Assembly (NCBI GenBank): GCA_002337525.1
Contig: DDGG01000017.1
Coordinates: 50,667-108,203, forward strand
Length of the DNA stretch: 57,537 nt
Direction of reading: 5' to 3'
From: Alphaproteobacteria bacterium UBA1908
GTDB lineage: Bacteria > Pseudomonadota > Alphaproteobacteria > Caedimonadales > UBA1908
Part shown: one piece after another, positions 23,954 to 33,483 of the stretch
Layout of the letters: each line of letters opens with the position of its first letter
Numbering within the stretch: the first letter of the stretch is position 1
Notes under the pieces: model-generated
The model's input: only the letters and a program-made list of their open reading frames with translations
Told to the model about the DNA's origin: nothing
The model's database searches: none
Translations under genes and position numbers: made by a program

Positions 23954-24718
23954 ATGTTTAATTTAAAAAAGATTTTACCCGCTATACTTTTTCCCATTTG
24001 TGCCTCTCTTCACGCAAGTTCCGGGGAAGCTCTTCTGGAAATTGGTGCAGGTGAAACAAATCCTAAAAGGCTCGCAACAATTGGTCGTCACGCCCCCATG
24101 TTTCAATCAAAAATCACGCTTGATCAACATAATGAATATTTTAGTGGGACTTGTGTCCCTGCAGGCTGGGCCCAGTCAATTTTTGACCTTGTTGATGCAA
24201 AAGGGCTCTCTATTACAACAAATTATGATTGTATTAAAGAATTTTTGCCTGAAAAAGACGGCATCATTGCTTTAATTCATGTTTATCGACCCACAAAAAA
24301 TAAAAATGAGAGTGATATAGGTAAATGCCAAACAACATTTTCTTTTTCAACAGCTTCAGAAGAAGAACAGCGTCAAGCTATTGAAGTGATTGGCACAGAA
24401 TCCCACGTACGCCATCGGTTTGAATTTATTTTTGATCCAAAAGATCCAACAGCTCCACAATATCAACGCCTGAAAGAGGCAGATATTTCACATAAAGATG
24501 CGCCTTCTTATGCAAGCTCTACAACTTCTGCTCCCAGGAGAGAAGATGATTTGGAAGATGAAACGGTACGCCTTCAACGAGAGCTTGATGAAATGAAATT
24601 AGGTATTTTATTTATTACTCTTATGGGAAACACCGACAAAAGTATCCCAACAACTGATGGGGGTCGTTCTGCTATTCGTCACAAGTACAGCTTAAAGGAA
24701 TCAGATATCATCAAATAG
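23954..24718 (+). CDS. Secreted protein of unknown function
   Basis: A 254-residue protein with a Sec signal peptide (hydrophobic core about residues 8-21, cleavage after 'SLHAS'). The mature part has cysteines at 'GTCVPAG', 'NYDCIKE' and 'GKCQTTF' and a C-terminal charged, probably coiled segment ('DLEDETVRLQRELDEMKLG'). The run 'SGTCVPAGWAQSIFDLVDAK' with its invariant-looking cysteine could be a small fold stabilised by disulfides. No family is recognised. Single-gene unit, ended by a shared terminator. Confidence 0.72.
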   Translation: MFNLKKILPAILFPICASLHASSGEALLEIGAGETNPKRLATIGRHAPMFQSKITLDQHNEYFSGTCVPAGWAQSIFDLVDAKGLSITTNYDCIKEFLPEKDGIIALIHVYRPTKNKNESDIGKCQTTFSFSTASEEEQRQAIEVIGTESHVRHRFEFIFDPKDPTAPQYQRLKEADISHKDAPSYASSTTSAPRREDDLEDETVRLQRELDEMKLGILFITLMGNTDKSIPTTDGGRSAIRHKYSLKESDIIK

Positions 24719-24744
24719 TATTCTTGCTTTATGACAATCATAAA

Positions 24745-24784
24745 ATATAAAGCTCGCCCTTATTATGAGAGGTGGGCTTTATAT
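24745..24784. terminator. Bidirectional terminator between the secreted gene and cdd
   Basis: A 14-bp stem (24745-24758 with 24771-24784, two G-U pairs) around a 12-base loop lies between convergent stop codons. The outer four pairs are A-T, giving T-rich flanks on both strands. Confidence 0.8.
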
Positions 24785-24822
24785 TTTCACTCCTATAATC
24801 AACTTATTAACAGGTGTTATGA

Positions 24823-25230
24823 TTAATTTTTAAAATCAAAAGATCCTGGCAAGAAAGCAGAAATGGGAGAATCTTTCCATTGGCCCCCATCTTTGTAAAT
24901 GACCTGAATATTATGTCCAAATTCCGCAATAACCTGACGACAGGCGCCACAGGGTGTGCACGTCTCACCCTTCGCAGCAACAACAGCAATAGCTTGAATT
25001 TTTGGCGTTGCCCCCTCCTTTGAAACAGCATTGGCGATAGCATGTCGCTCGGCGCAAACCGTCAGACCAAAGGACGCATTTTCAACATTACACCCGGTAT
25101 AAATTTCGCCAGAGTCTGTCAAAACAGCCGCGCCCACAAAATAGTGCGAATAAGGGGCATAGGCCTTCTTACAAACATCTTCCGCTGCTTTAATTAGATC
25201 CTGATTAAGTGTTGCTAAAGTTCGGTTCAT
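24823..25230 (-). CDS. cdd: Cytidine deaminase
   Basis: Deaminates cytidine and deoxycytidine in pyrimidine salvage. The zinc site is complete: 'VCAERHAIANAV' (Cys, catalytic Glu) and 'PCGACRQVI'. The 135-residue tetrameric type. An upstream in-frame ATG at 25260 exists, but AAAAAGGAT placed 6 bases before the ATG at 25230 selects the latter. It follows glyS closely (34 bases), so it is likely the last gene of the glyQ-glyS-cdd transcript. Confidence 0.96.
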   Translation of the reverse strand: MNRTLATLNQDLIKAAEDVCKKAYAPYSHYFVGAAVLTDSGEIYTGCNVENASFGLTVCAERHAIANAVSKEGATPKIQAIAVVAAKGETCTPCGACRQVIAEFGHNIQVIYKDGGQWKDSPISAFLPGSFDFKN

Positions 25231-25264
25231 ATAAAAATCCTTTTTGATAGTTTCTACCAATGCA

Positions 25265-27364
25265 TCAGTCTATTTGCGAAAAGTCAGCAATTTTCCTCAT
25301 CAATACTCTAAAACGAGCGAGCGTCCCAAGGCGACTTTGACGAACTTTTGGATCGTCTGCATTGACGGTGACCTGATCAAAATAAGTGTCAAGAGGCTCC
25401 CTCAGGTCTGCCAGCAAGGACAAAGCCTGTTTATAATCTCCCGCCTGTTGATATTGATCAACTTCCGGGGCCGTTTTTTCCAGAGTAGCCCACAGTTTTT
25501 TTTCTGCTTCTTCTGTAAAGTTTGAAGAACAGGACGTCAAGAAACCCGGGTCATATTCCTGGAAATTAGCCGCCTCTAAAATATTAGCCGCGCGTTTATA
25601 AGCGATCAAAAGATCTTTTCCGGCACCATCGGGATCTTCAAGAAAAGTTTCCAGCGATACAAGGCGTTTTTTTACAGCTCCCAGAGGTTCTGATAACCCG
25701 GAAGCCATAACTGCATTAATCACATCCTGGCGATGCCCCCGATCTTTCCAGTACACTTTAAGGCGTTCCTGGTAAAAGCTTTTAAGGGATTCCATCACTT
25801 CCTTTTCAGAAAGAACTTCAGATATACCGTCAAGAATTGTCTTGTACAATGGGTAGGCTTCCTGAACAAGCTGATCGAAAGTCAGGTCAATTCCTTCTTC
25901 TTGCAAGCGAATAATCCCAAGAACAGCCCGCCGTAAAGCAAAAGGGTCTTTTGAACCGGTTGGACGCAACCCCACAGCAAAAAAACCAACGAGTGTATCA
26001 AGACGGTCAGCCAAGGCAAGAACTGCTCCCAAAGTGGATTGAGGACAGTCGTCCCCTGCCCCACGCGGTTTATAATGCTCTTTAATAGCGGTCGCGACCT
26101 CCGAAGAGATGCCTTCTGCTGCCGCGTAATAGCCCCCCATTGTACCTTGAAGCTCTGGAAATTCATAAACCATTTCAGTCACAAGATCAGCTTTGCATAA
26201 ACGTGCAGCATGGCAGGCTTTCTCTTTAGAAATATTAATATTCCTAGCAAGAGCCCCTGTCAAAGACTCTAGGCGGTTTCCTTTTTCCGCCAAAGTCCCC
26301 AGTTTTTCATGAAAACTAATCAATTCTAAACGAGGCAATAATTCTTCAAGAGGTTTCTTTCGATCCTGGTCCCAAAAGAAGGCCGCATCAGAAAGGCGCG
26401 CACCCAAAACACGTTCATTTCCGGCAATAATGGTTTGTCCTTTATCAAAGGCCTCAACATTGGCAACAAAGATAAAATAAGGAGCCAGATGACCGTCCGA
26501 ATCCTCGACAGAAAAATACCGTTGATGGACCTTCATCGAGGTTGATAAAATTTCAGGCGGCAAAGCCATAAAACGCTCTTCAATACGCCCCATTAAAACA
26601 ACTGGCCATTCCACAAGACCTGTTACTTCTTCAAGAAGAGAGGCATCCCGACGAAGGCGCAGCCCCTTTTGATGGACTAACGCTTCTGCGTCTTCCATAA
26701 TTTTTGCGCGGCGTTGATCCGGATCCACCATCACAAAGGAATTTTTTAATTTGCCGATATAGTCCTTAAAATCCGAGACAGAAAAAGCATCAGGGCTCAT
26801 AAAACGGTGCCCTGTCGTTGTTGATCCGGCTTTAATCCTGTCCTGATCATCTCCAAATGAAAGAGTAAGCGGCAGGGTAGTTTCTCCAAAAAGAGCAATA
26901 ATTCCATGAACAGGCCTTATCCAGGAATCTGTTCCTGATGCCCAACGCATCGTATTTGGCCAGGAAATAGATTTTATACCATCGTGAATGACTTTTGGTA
27001 GTATATCTTTCGTTTGGCGTTTTTCTTCCTCTATGACAGCAAAGAGGAAATCCCCCTTGGGAAGAGTTCTTCGTTCGCACTGCTCAATTGAAAGACCCGT
27101 TGAAGCAAGAAAACCTTCTATTGCCTTTGAAGGGGCATCAACACGTGGCCCCTTGCGCTCTATTGTTTTGGTCTCTGTTTGAGCCGGTAATCCATCAATG
27201 ACCAGGGCCAAACGACGGGGAGAATAAAGCACTTTAATTGTGTCGTAAGTCAAGCCTTCATCTCTCAAACGCTTTGTCATAAGCTCTTTGAAATCCATCG
27301 CCCCCTTTTGTTGCATTCTGGCGGGGATTTCTTCCGATAAAATTTCAACAAAAAGTTGCGTCAT
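25265..27364 (-). CDS. glyS: Glycine--tRNA ligase, beta subunit
   Basis: Partner of GlyQ in the bacterial alpha2beta2 glycyl-tRNA synthetase; binds tRNA-Gly. The start MTQLFVEILSEEIPARMQ is the family N-terminus, and 'GRIEERFMALPPEILSTSMK' with 'HQRYF' is a further conserved block. The ATG at 27364 overlaps the glyQ TGA by four bases (ATGA), so the two are translationally coupled; the longer open frame from 27397 is not the gene start. Length, 699 residues, is normal. Confidence 0.97.
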   Translation of the reverse strand: MTQLFVEILSEEIPARMQQKGAMDFKELMTKRLRDEGLTYDTIKVLYSPRRLALVIDGLPAQTETKTIERKGPRVDAPSKAIEGFLASTGLSIEQCERRTLPKGDFLFAVIEEEKRQTKDILPKVIHDGIKSISWPNTMRWASGTDSWIRPVHGIIALFGETTLPLTLSFGDDQDRIKAGSTTTGHRFMSPDAFSVSDFKDYIGKLKNSFVMVDPDQRRAKIMEDAEALVHQKGLRLRRDASLLEEVTGLVEWPVVLMGRIEERFMALPPEILSTSMKVHQRYFSVEDSDGHLAPYFIFVANVEAFDKGQTIIAGNERVLGARLSDAAFFWDQDRKKPLEELLPRLELISFHEKLGTLAEKGNRLESLTGALARNINISKEKACHAARLCKADLVTEMVYEFPELQGTMGGYYAAAEGISSEVATAIKEHYKPRGAGDDCPQSTLGAVLALADRLDTLVGFFAVGLRPTGSKDPFALRRAVLGIIRLQEEGIDLTFDQLVQEAYPLYKTILDGISEVLSEKEVMESLKSFYQERLKVYWKDRGHRQDVINAVMASGLSEPLGAVKKRLVSLETFLEDPDGAGKDLLIAYKRAANILEAANFQEYDPGFLTSCSSNFTEEAEKKLWATLEKTAPEVDQYQQAGDYKQALSLLADLREPLDTYFDQVTVNADDPKVRQSRLGTLARFRVLMRKIADFSQID

Positions 27365-28239
27365 GCCGTTGTTTCCTTTTTTAGATAGGCCTCGCAACAG
27401 CCCTTTGCCAAAGATCTAACCCGCGCGATATAATTTGCACGCGCTGTTACACTGATTACACCACGAGCATCTAAAAGGTTAAAATAATGACTGGCCTTCA
27501 TACACTGATCATAAGCTGCCAAAGGCAAATTATAATCCAAAAGCGCCTGACACTCTTTTTCTGACTCCTGAAACCGGCAGAATAAAAAATCTGTATTGGC
27601 TTTTTCAAAATTAAAAGCCGAAAACTCCTGCTCGTTTTTCTTGAAAATATCTTCGTAAGTCATTTTATCGGAACCTGGGGCCCCATTCCAATCCAGTTCA
27701 AACATTGTTGGAACATCCTGAACAACACAGGCTACCCTTTCCAGGCCATAAGTCAGTTCTACAGAAACAGGATCACACGGGACCCCTCCCATTTGCTGAA
27801 AATAAGTGAATTGAGTAATTTCCTGGCCATCACACCACACTTCCCATCCAAGGCCCGACGCCCCCAATGTAGGACTTTCCCAATTATCTTCAACAAATCT
27901 GATATCATGTCGAGATGTATCAATTCCAATCTTGCGAAGACTTTCAAGATACAGTTCCTGACAGTTTTTGGGAGAAGGTTTCATAATAACCTGAAACTGA
28001 TAATAATGCTGAACCCGGTTAGGATTTTCACCATAACGCCCGTCAGTTGGTCGACGACACGGCTGAACATAGGCAGCTTTCCAGGGTTTTGGCCCCATAG
28101 ACCTTAAAGTTGTTGCAGGGTGAAAAGTCCCTGCTCCCATCTCTAAATCATAGGGCTGTAAAATGGCACAGCCCTGTTTGGACCAATAGGATTGAAGCGC
28201 AAGAATCATATCCTGAAAGCAGAGTTTTTTGTTTGCCAC
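27361..28239 (-). CDS. glyQ: Glycine--tRNA ligase, alpha subunit
   Basis: Catalytic class II subunit that activates glycine. The 292-residue protein shows 'CAILQPYDLEMGAGTFHPAT', 'YVQPCRRPTDGRYGENPNR' and 'HYYQFQVIMKPSP', all diagnostic. Coupled to glyS by an ATGA overlap. Its own upstream region is 267 bases long to the next gene and shows no leader peptide or T-box. Confidence 0.97.
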   Translation of the reverse strand: MANKKLCFQDMILALQSYWSKQGCAILQPYDLEMGAGTFHPATTLRSMGPKPWKAAYVQPCRRPTDGRYGENPNRVQHYYQFQVIMKPSPKNCQELYLESLRKIGIDTSRHDIRFVEDNWESPTLGASGLGWEVWCDGQEITQFTYFQQMGGVPCDPVSVELTYGLERVACVVQDVPTMFELDWNGAPGSDKMTYEDIFKKNEQEFSAFNFEKANTDFLFCRFQESEKECQALLDYNLPLAAYDQCMKASHYFNLLDARGVISVTARANYIARVRSLAKGCCEAYLKKETTA

Positions 28240-28506
28240 GAAAGGAAACCCTTATAAAAGTTGTTAAAACCCAAAAGCTTACTAAAACGCTGATTCTTTT
28301 TTAAGCTTTCTAATGTTATATAAAAAGCCTGGTTTCCCATAAAAAACAACGCGTTTTGTGACCTGAGGGTAATAGTTCAAAAGGTTTGAGTCAAGTCAGT
28401 GACGTCTATAAATACTCATAATCCTGGATAACAAGTGTTTAAGAATTTTCTCAAGAGTAACACTATTAACTGCCAAGGACACATAGTACTTTTACATGGT
28501 TGGGGT

Positions 28507-29286
28507 TCAACCCGTTTTCTTACCCATGATAAAAAGAACACCTGCAATAGTTATTGCTCCGATAAAAAGAGCAGAAGCTTTATACGAAAAGTTTCCTGAT
28601 GACAATTGTCGATTCTGGGAGACTGGAAGAATTCCAATATTCCCGCCTGTTATGCCTTCATCGCCTGAAGAGGCTGCTCCCTCTTCTGCTTGAGTAAGAA
28701 ACCTCACTTCTTCTTCCTCATCTGCTTCGTCCCAATCAGGACGAGCTTCGCCCTGGTCTGCAGGAGCCTTTATTTTTGTGCCTTCACCAAGCCGAGCCAG
28801 TAAAATGGACGTTCGTCGCTTCTGTAGTTCAAGTTCACGTGCCTGACGTATCTTGTGATCAAAGTCTTCATCAGCAAGATCTTGTCTCTTTCCATCTTGC
28901 AATCCTGTTACGATTGTCAGAGTGTGACCAGAAAAGTTTTCTTTTCTAAATCGTTGTTCACGCAGAGCTTGCTTAAAGTGTTCATCAAACGCCTGTGTAC
29001 CAAGAACTTTATTAAGGTCAAATTCTTCTATAAGATCAACGTCAAGACCGGATCCTTTTAAGGTTTCTTCCTGGACAGCTTCAAGATCAGATTGGGGTTG
29101 CGTAACACATGTACTTCCATTACAAGAATCTCGGCTTTCTTGGATTAATGAGCTAGACATAGGAACAGAATTAGACTCTATTGAATAAGAATCATCCTTG
29201 ATGTCACTGGCGTAGAGAGAATCTGGAATTAAACAGCTCAATCCCGCAAAAATAAGGATTACCAATCTGTGAGATTTTATCTGCAT
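28507..29286 (-). CDS. Exported single-pass membrane protein of unknown function
   Basis: A 259-residue protein with a signal peptide (core about residues 8-22) and a C-terminal hydrophobic helix ('SALFIGAITIAGVLFIMGKK', about residues 235-254), so the polar, strongly acidic middle (about residues 27-230) should face the periplasm or the outside. There is one pair of close cysteines ('DSCNGSTCV'). No known domain. It is divergent from the exported coiled-coil gene at 29353, with 66 bases between, and the two may be expressed together. Confidence 0.7.
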   Translation of the reverse strand: MQIKSHRLVILIFAGLSCLIPDSLYASDIKDDSYSIESNSVPMSSSLIQESRDSCNGSTCVTQPQSDLEAVQEETLKGSGLDVDLIEEFDLNKVLGTQAFDEHFKQALREQRFRKENFSGHTLTIVTGLQDGKRQDLADEDFDHKIRQARELELQKRRTSILLARLGEGTKIKAPADQGEARPDWDEADEEEEVRFLTQAEEGAASSGDEGITGGNIGILPVSQNRQLSSGNFSYKASALFIGAITIAGVLFIMGKKTG

Positions 29287-29302
29287 AACACCTCCTTTTT
29301 TG

Positions 29303-29317
29303 TTAATCTATTGTTAA
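29303..29317. promoter_or_regulatory. CtrA-like box (TTAA-N7-TTAA) between two exported-protein genes
   Basis: TTAATCTATTGTTAA matches the full CtrA pattern. It sits in the 66-base gap between divergent genes starting at 29286 and 29353, so a regulator bound here could control both. A third TTAA at 29323-29326 is at a non-standard distance. Confidence 0.45.
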
Positions 29318-29352
29318 TTTGATTAATTTTTCCTTTACGTGGGAACCTTAAG

Positions 29353-30426
29353 ATGAAGAAAAAGTTAAAAATAGTTCTCAGAAAATTGCCCTTTAAAGGC
29401 TCTTTTCTTATGCTCTTTTCTTTATTCCCGGGGATCGTAAGTTCTAAACAAATAATTCTTACAAAAGAACAGTGTTTACAGTTAGTTAACGAAACAATCA
29501 CCCATGCTGATGTCACTTATCAACCAGGTATTGACACACAAGGCAGGCCAGTTCCTTCCGCTGACCTTGGAGGGGGAATAAAGATAAAAACCCCTGAAAT
29601 GGTTACCCTACCTGTGGAAATTGATATTCGTCGCTATTTAAAGCCGCAAGATACAACAACTTTTCAAAATCATGAGACTCTTAATCAGATTCAAAACCGT
29701 ATAGATCAGGAAAAATCTAAAGTCGTTGCGGAAGAAAAGAATATTCAAAATACCCTGCTACAATTAAAAGAAGGCAATGAAGAACTTAAAAGGCGCACAT
29801 CAGAAAACCCTGCTGACCCTGAAATTTCTGAAGGACTTGAGAGCCTTTTCAGAGCGATTACAGACACGACAAGTCGCCTTGAAAAGCAAACACACTCTCT
29901 TATCGAAACAGCCCCCCTTTTGCAAAAAAGCACTTCTGTCCTTGAAAAAACTTTTTCTGAATTTGAAAATAACCCGTCAGTCCTTCAACGTAATAATGAA
30001 TTTTATAACAAAACGCTTAAAAGTTCTAATACAGCCACAAATTCAATTCTTCAAAGTCGGGAAAATGTTACAGTTCTCTCCAATCACCTGACCCAGGCGG
30101 CATCAACACTTGCAACTGTTGATAATGCTTTATCAGAAGAAACAAAAATAGCTCTTTCATCTCAGCTTACCAGTACGACTAAAGCTCTTGACAAGATAAA
30201 AAGTTCTATGACATCTCTCGTACCGACTGATACTACTCTAAAAGATATCAATAAGTCTTTGGCAAAACTTGGGATAACCTCTCAAAAAAATGTTTTTGTT
30301 GAAAAAGCCTCTCTTGGAACTGTGACTATCCATATGGATGGACGCGCCTATTTTAATGGACAGCCACTTTTTGATAAAGAGCAACAAGCCCTTAAAAAAG
30401 CCTGTCAAAGAATTCTTAACCAATGA
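29353..30426 (+). CDS. Exported coiled-coil protein of unknown function
   Basis: A 357-residue protein with a long basic N-terminus and signal-like hydrophobic segment (about residues 16-30, 'GSFLMLFSLFPGIVSS'). From about residue 100 to 310 it is rich in Glu, Gln, Lys, Ser and Leu with heptad-like spacing, predicted as long coiled coils. The C-terminus ('FVEKASLGTVTIHMDGRAYF', then NGQPLF) looks globular. No family is recognised. Divergent from the membrane-anchored protein at 28507; followed by an alpha/beta-hydrolase fusion gene 39 bases later. Confidence 0.72.
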   Translation: MKKKLKIVLRKLPFKGSFLMLFSLFPGIVSSKQIILTKEQCLQLVNETITHADVTYQPGIDTQGRPVPSADLGGGIKIKTPEMVTLPVEIDIRRYLKPQDTTTFQNHETLNQIQNRIDQEKSKVVAEEKNIQNTLLQLKEGNEELKRRTSENPADPEISEGLESLFRAITDTTSRLEKQTHSLIETAPLLQKSTSVLEKTFSEFENNPSVLQRNNEFYNKTLKSSNTATNSILQSRENVTVLSNHLTQAASTLATVDNALSEETKIALSSQLTSTTKALDKIKSSMTSLVPTDTTLKDINKSLAKLGITSQKNVFVEKASLGTVTIHMDGRAYFNGQPLFDKEQQALKKACQRILNQ

Positions 30427-30465
30427 TAGGTTAGACTTATAAATTATTGTTATCAGGATTTACAT

Positions 30466-31689
30466 ATGGAAATCACAGTTCAAAAAGTTACCTTTCCCGG
30501 AAGCCTCGGCAATACCCTTGAGGCTCGCCTGGAGCTCCCAAAGGGCGATATCCGTTACTATGCGGTTTACGCCCCTTGTTTTACCTGCACCAAAGATATT
30601 GTCGCTGCACGACGCATCACAGCATCTCTGGCAACCCGGGGAATTGCAACGCTTTGTCTCGATTTTACTGGACTAGGTGGCAGTAGCGGCTCTTTTGAAC
30701 AAGCAAACTTTTCAACAAATGTTGAGGATATTCAAGCCGCCATCAATTATTTAAAAACCCGATATCGAACTCCCCGCCTTTTGGTTGGACATAGCCTGGG
30801 AGGAACAACTTGCCTGGTTGCAGCCTCTAAATCTCCGGAAATTAAAGCGGTGGCAACAATCAACTCTCCCTGCCATCCCAAGCATGTGGCCCGTCATTTT
30901 CCGGGGCTTGAAGAGGAACTTTCCTGGAAAGGAGAAGCAGATGTCAAAATTGAAGGGCGTGATTTTCGAATTCAGAAACACTTCTTTGATGATCTTCAAA
31001 GTTATGACATGGAATCTGTTCTAAAAAAAATGAAAGCGGCCTTACTTGTTTTTCACGCGCCTGACGATACGACCGTGAATATACAAAATGCGAGTTTCAT
31101 TTTCTCTATTGCCCAACATCCAAAAAGTTTTATTGCGCTTAATGAGGCCGATCATCTTATAACTAACCGCCGTGATGCGGACTATATTTCAAACGTCATT
31201 AGCGCTTGGTCTCAAAGCTATATTGCACAGGATGATCAAGAAGATGAGGAACAACAAGAGGTTCTTGTTGAAGAAACAGAAGAAGGTGTTTTCACACAAA
31301 ATATTCAGGCAGGTCTTCACAAAATGACAGGAGATGAGCCCAAATCTGTAACGGGGGGGCTCGATAAAGGACCCTCGCCCTATGACTTTCTTCTGGCAGC
31401 CCTTGGCACATGCACTTCAATGACAATACGAATGTATGCCAATTTCAAGAAACTTCCCTTGGATAAAGTCTCTGTGCGTCTCAGTCATGACAAAGTTCAT
31501 TTTGATGACTGTCAGGATTGCCAAAAAGGGCAAGAAGGGAAAAAAGTAGATCATATACGCCGTATTATTCAGCTTGAGGGAAATCTGTCAGAAGATCAGA
31601 AGAAGGCTATCCTCAAAATTGCGGACAAATGCCCTGTACATAAAACTCTTCAGGGGGACCTGAGTATTACAACAAAGCTTAAAAGATAA
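30466..31689 (+). CDS. Bifunctional alpha/beta-hydrolase / OsmC-like fusion
   Basis: A 407-residue two-domain protein. Residues 1-250 are an alpha/beta-hydrolase with the nucleophile elbow 'GHSLGG' (Ser110), an acid candidate at Asp200-201 ('HAPDD') and His230 ('EADH'). Residues 270-407 are OsmC-like, with the peroxidatic Cys316 in 'AALGTCTSMTIRMYA' and the resolving Cys389 in 'DKCPVHKTL'. An inserted 'DDCQDCQKG' pair is extra. Such fusions are known as a small family; reduction of organic hydroperoxides or acyl/thiol hydrolysis is likely, natural substrate unknown. Cytoplasmic. Convergent with trkH. Confidence 0.93.
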   Translation: MEITVQKVTFPGSLGNTLEARLELPKGDIRYYAVYAPCFTCTKDIVAARRITASLATRGIATLCLDFTGLGGSSGSFEQANFSTNVEDIQAAINYLKTRYRTPRLLVGHSLGGTTCLVAASKSPEIKAVATINSPCHPKHVARHFPGLEEELSWKGEADVKIEGRDFRIQKHFFDDLQSYDMESVLKKMKAALLVFHAPDDTTVNIQNASFIFSIAQHPKSFIALNEADHLITNRRDADYISNVISAWSQSYIAQDDQEDEEQQEVLVEETEEGVFTQNIQAGLHKMTGDEPKSVTGGLDKGPSPYDFLLAALGTCTSMTIRMYANFKKLPLDKVSVRLSHDKVHFDDCQDCQKGQEGKKVDHIRRIIQLEGNLSEDQKKAILKIADKCPVHKTLQGDLSITTKLKR

Positions 31690-31746
31690 CAAGGTAAACC
31701 CTCCTTAATATGGCTGTAGAAGTATTTAGGGATAAAAACTTCACCT

Positions 31747-33198
31747 TCAGTCACGCCAGAATCGTGGCGTTAGCAAAATAAAGATCGTCAAGTACTCCAG
31801 CCGGCCAACAAGCATCCCCAACATCAAAAGCCACTTTGCACCAACGGGGAGTGGCGCAAAGCTTCCATCCGGGCCAATAATCGGACCAACACCCGGCCCA
31901 ATATTATTAAGTGCACTTACAGCCCCCGACAGGCTTGTTAGAAAATCCAGATCAAACATGCCCAGACCCAATGTTAATGCGCCAAGTGACAACACATAAA
32001 GGCCAAAAAATGTAAAAACAGAAGCAAAAATATCTTCTGGAATTTGTTTGCCGTTGTAACGAGGAATAAAAATACCATGAGGACGGCGAATTTTGGCAAT
32101 CTGGGATTTAACAATTGCAAGCATAATTTGAAATCTGAAAATCTTGATTGAACCCGACGTTGAACCTGTGCATGCCCCCACCTGCATCATAATAAAAAAC
32201 GCCATAAGGGGCAGACTTCCCCAAAGAGTATAATCTGTTGTGCTAAATCCGGTTGTCGTCATAATTGAAATGACATTAAAAGATGTTTCACGAAGAGATT
32301 GACCAAAACTAACACCCTGATACCAGCGCCAGAAAGTAAGTCCCAGAACAACGCCTGCCGTTGCTAACAAAAAAACTTTTGTCTGGGAATCCTTTAAAAA
32401 AACTCGATAATCTCCTTTAAAAAATCGAACAAACAAAATAAGGGTTATTCCCCCTAAAACCATGAAGAACATAATAACACATTCAACAGCAATACTATCA
32501 AAGTAAGCTACTGAAATTCTGGATGTTGAATACCCCCCTGTAGAAACAGTTGTTAAGGCATGGCAAACAGCTTCCAGGGGTGAAACACCGCATAGCAACA
32601 AAAGAATTGCACATATCACTGCAAAGGCAATATAAATAGCAAAAATAGCTTTTGTAATTTGTGAAACTTTTGGCAAGATTTTCTCGGACCTGTCAGAGAA
32701 TTCACTTCTGAAAAGCTGCATGCCTCCAATATGAAGCATTGGCATAACAGTCAAGGCCATGGCAACAATACCTACACCACCAAGCCACTGTAGAATAGCA
32801 CGCCATAGAACAATCCCCGGAGAAGCATAATCAATACCTCTCATAACTGAAGCTCCTGTCGTGGTTAGGCCGGAAATGGCTTCAAAAAAAGAATCCGTAT
32901 GACTTGTTGTACTATTTGAAAAAATAAAGGGCAAAGCAGCAAATAATGACAGGATGATCCAGCTTGACCCTGTTAGCAAAAAAGCATCCCGAATTGAAAA
33001 TGTCTTGTTTTCTCTGGAAGGGCGATTAGCAAAGGTTAAGAGCATCCCCACAAAAAGTGTGATCGGAGTGGCTTTTGCAAAGGCCCGCCAGTTAATATCA
33101 TCATAAAACCAATCAACAAGCCCCGGGGCAACCATGGCAAGAGCCAACGCGATCAAAAAAAGACCAACAGCAAATAAGGTCGTTTGAAACGAAATCAT
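31747..33198 (-). CDS. trkH: Trk-type potassium uptake protein, membrane subunit
   Basis: A 483-residue membrane protein with four M1-P-M2 repeats and selectivity-filter turns such as 'SGLTTTGASV', 'VSTGGYSTS', 'MTTTGFSTTDY' and 'GPGVGPIIG'. It imports potassium together with a cytoplasmic TrkA-type ring, which is not in the window. Length and topology are typical of TrkH. The gene stands alone between convergent and divergent neighbours; 285 bases upstream to msrB hold nothing recognisable. Confidence 0.95.
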   Translation of the reverse strand: MISFQTTLFAVGLFLIALALAMVAPGLVDWFYDDINWRAFAKATPITLFVGMLLTFANRPSRENKTFSIRDAFLLTGSSWIILSLFAALPFIFSNSTTSHTDSFFEAISGLTTTGASVMRGIDYASPGIVLWRAILQWLGGVGIVAMALTVMPMLHIGGMQLFRSEFSDRSEKILPKVSQITKAIFAIYIAFAVICAILLLLCGVSPLEAVCHALTTVSTGGYSTSRISVAYFDSIAVECVIMFFMVLGGITLILFVRFFKGDYRVFLKDSQTKVFLLATAGVVLGLTFWRWYQGVSFGQSLRETSFNVISIMTTTGFSTTDYTLWGSLPLMAFFIMMQVGACTGSTSGSIKIFRFQIMLAIVKSQIAKIRRPHGIFIPRYNGKQIPEDIFASVFTFFGLYVLSLGALTLGLGMFDLDFLTSLSGAVSALNNIGPGVGPIIGPDGSFAPLPVGAKWLLMLGMLVGRLEYLTIFILLTPRFWRD

Positions 33199-33483
33199 AG
33201 AGATAAACTTTCTACTCTGTCATAAAACCACTTTTAAAAAGTCTGGCAGGTTTCATGAAAAAGGAAAATATTTTTCAAGGAAAAGTTCCTTTTTGCTTTC
33301 TAAATGTGTCACATATTCTTAATATATAGACTTTTGAAATTAAGGGAAACAGTATCTTTCCTACAGAAACAACAAAATTTTCCTAAAATTTGAATTCCTG
33401 AGAAAATGTCTTCAATATTCCTCTTTCTAAAATAATATTTTAGAGATAAAGTATTTCTGTGGCTTATAAAAAAGAGACGCTCA

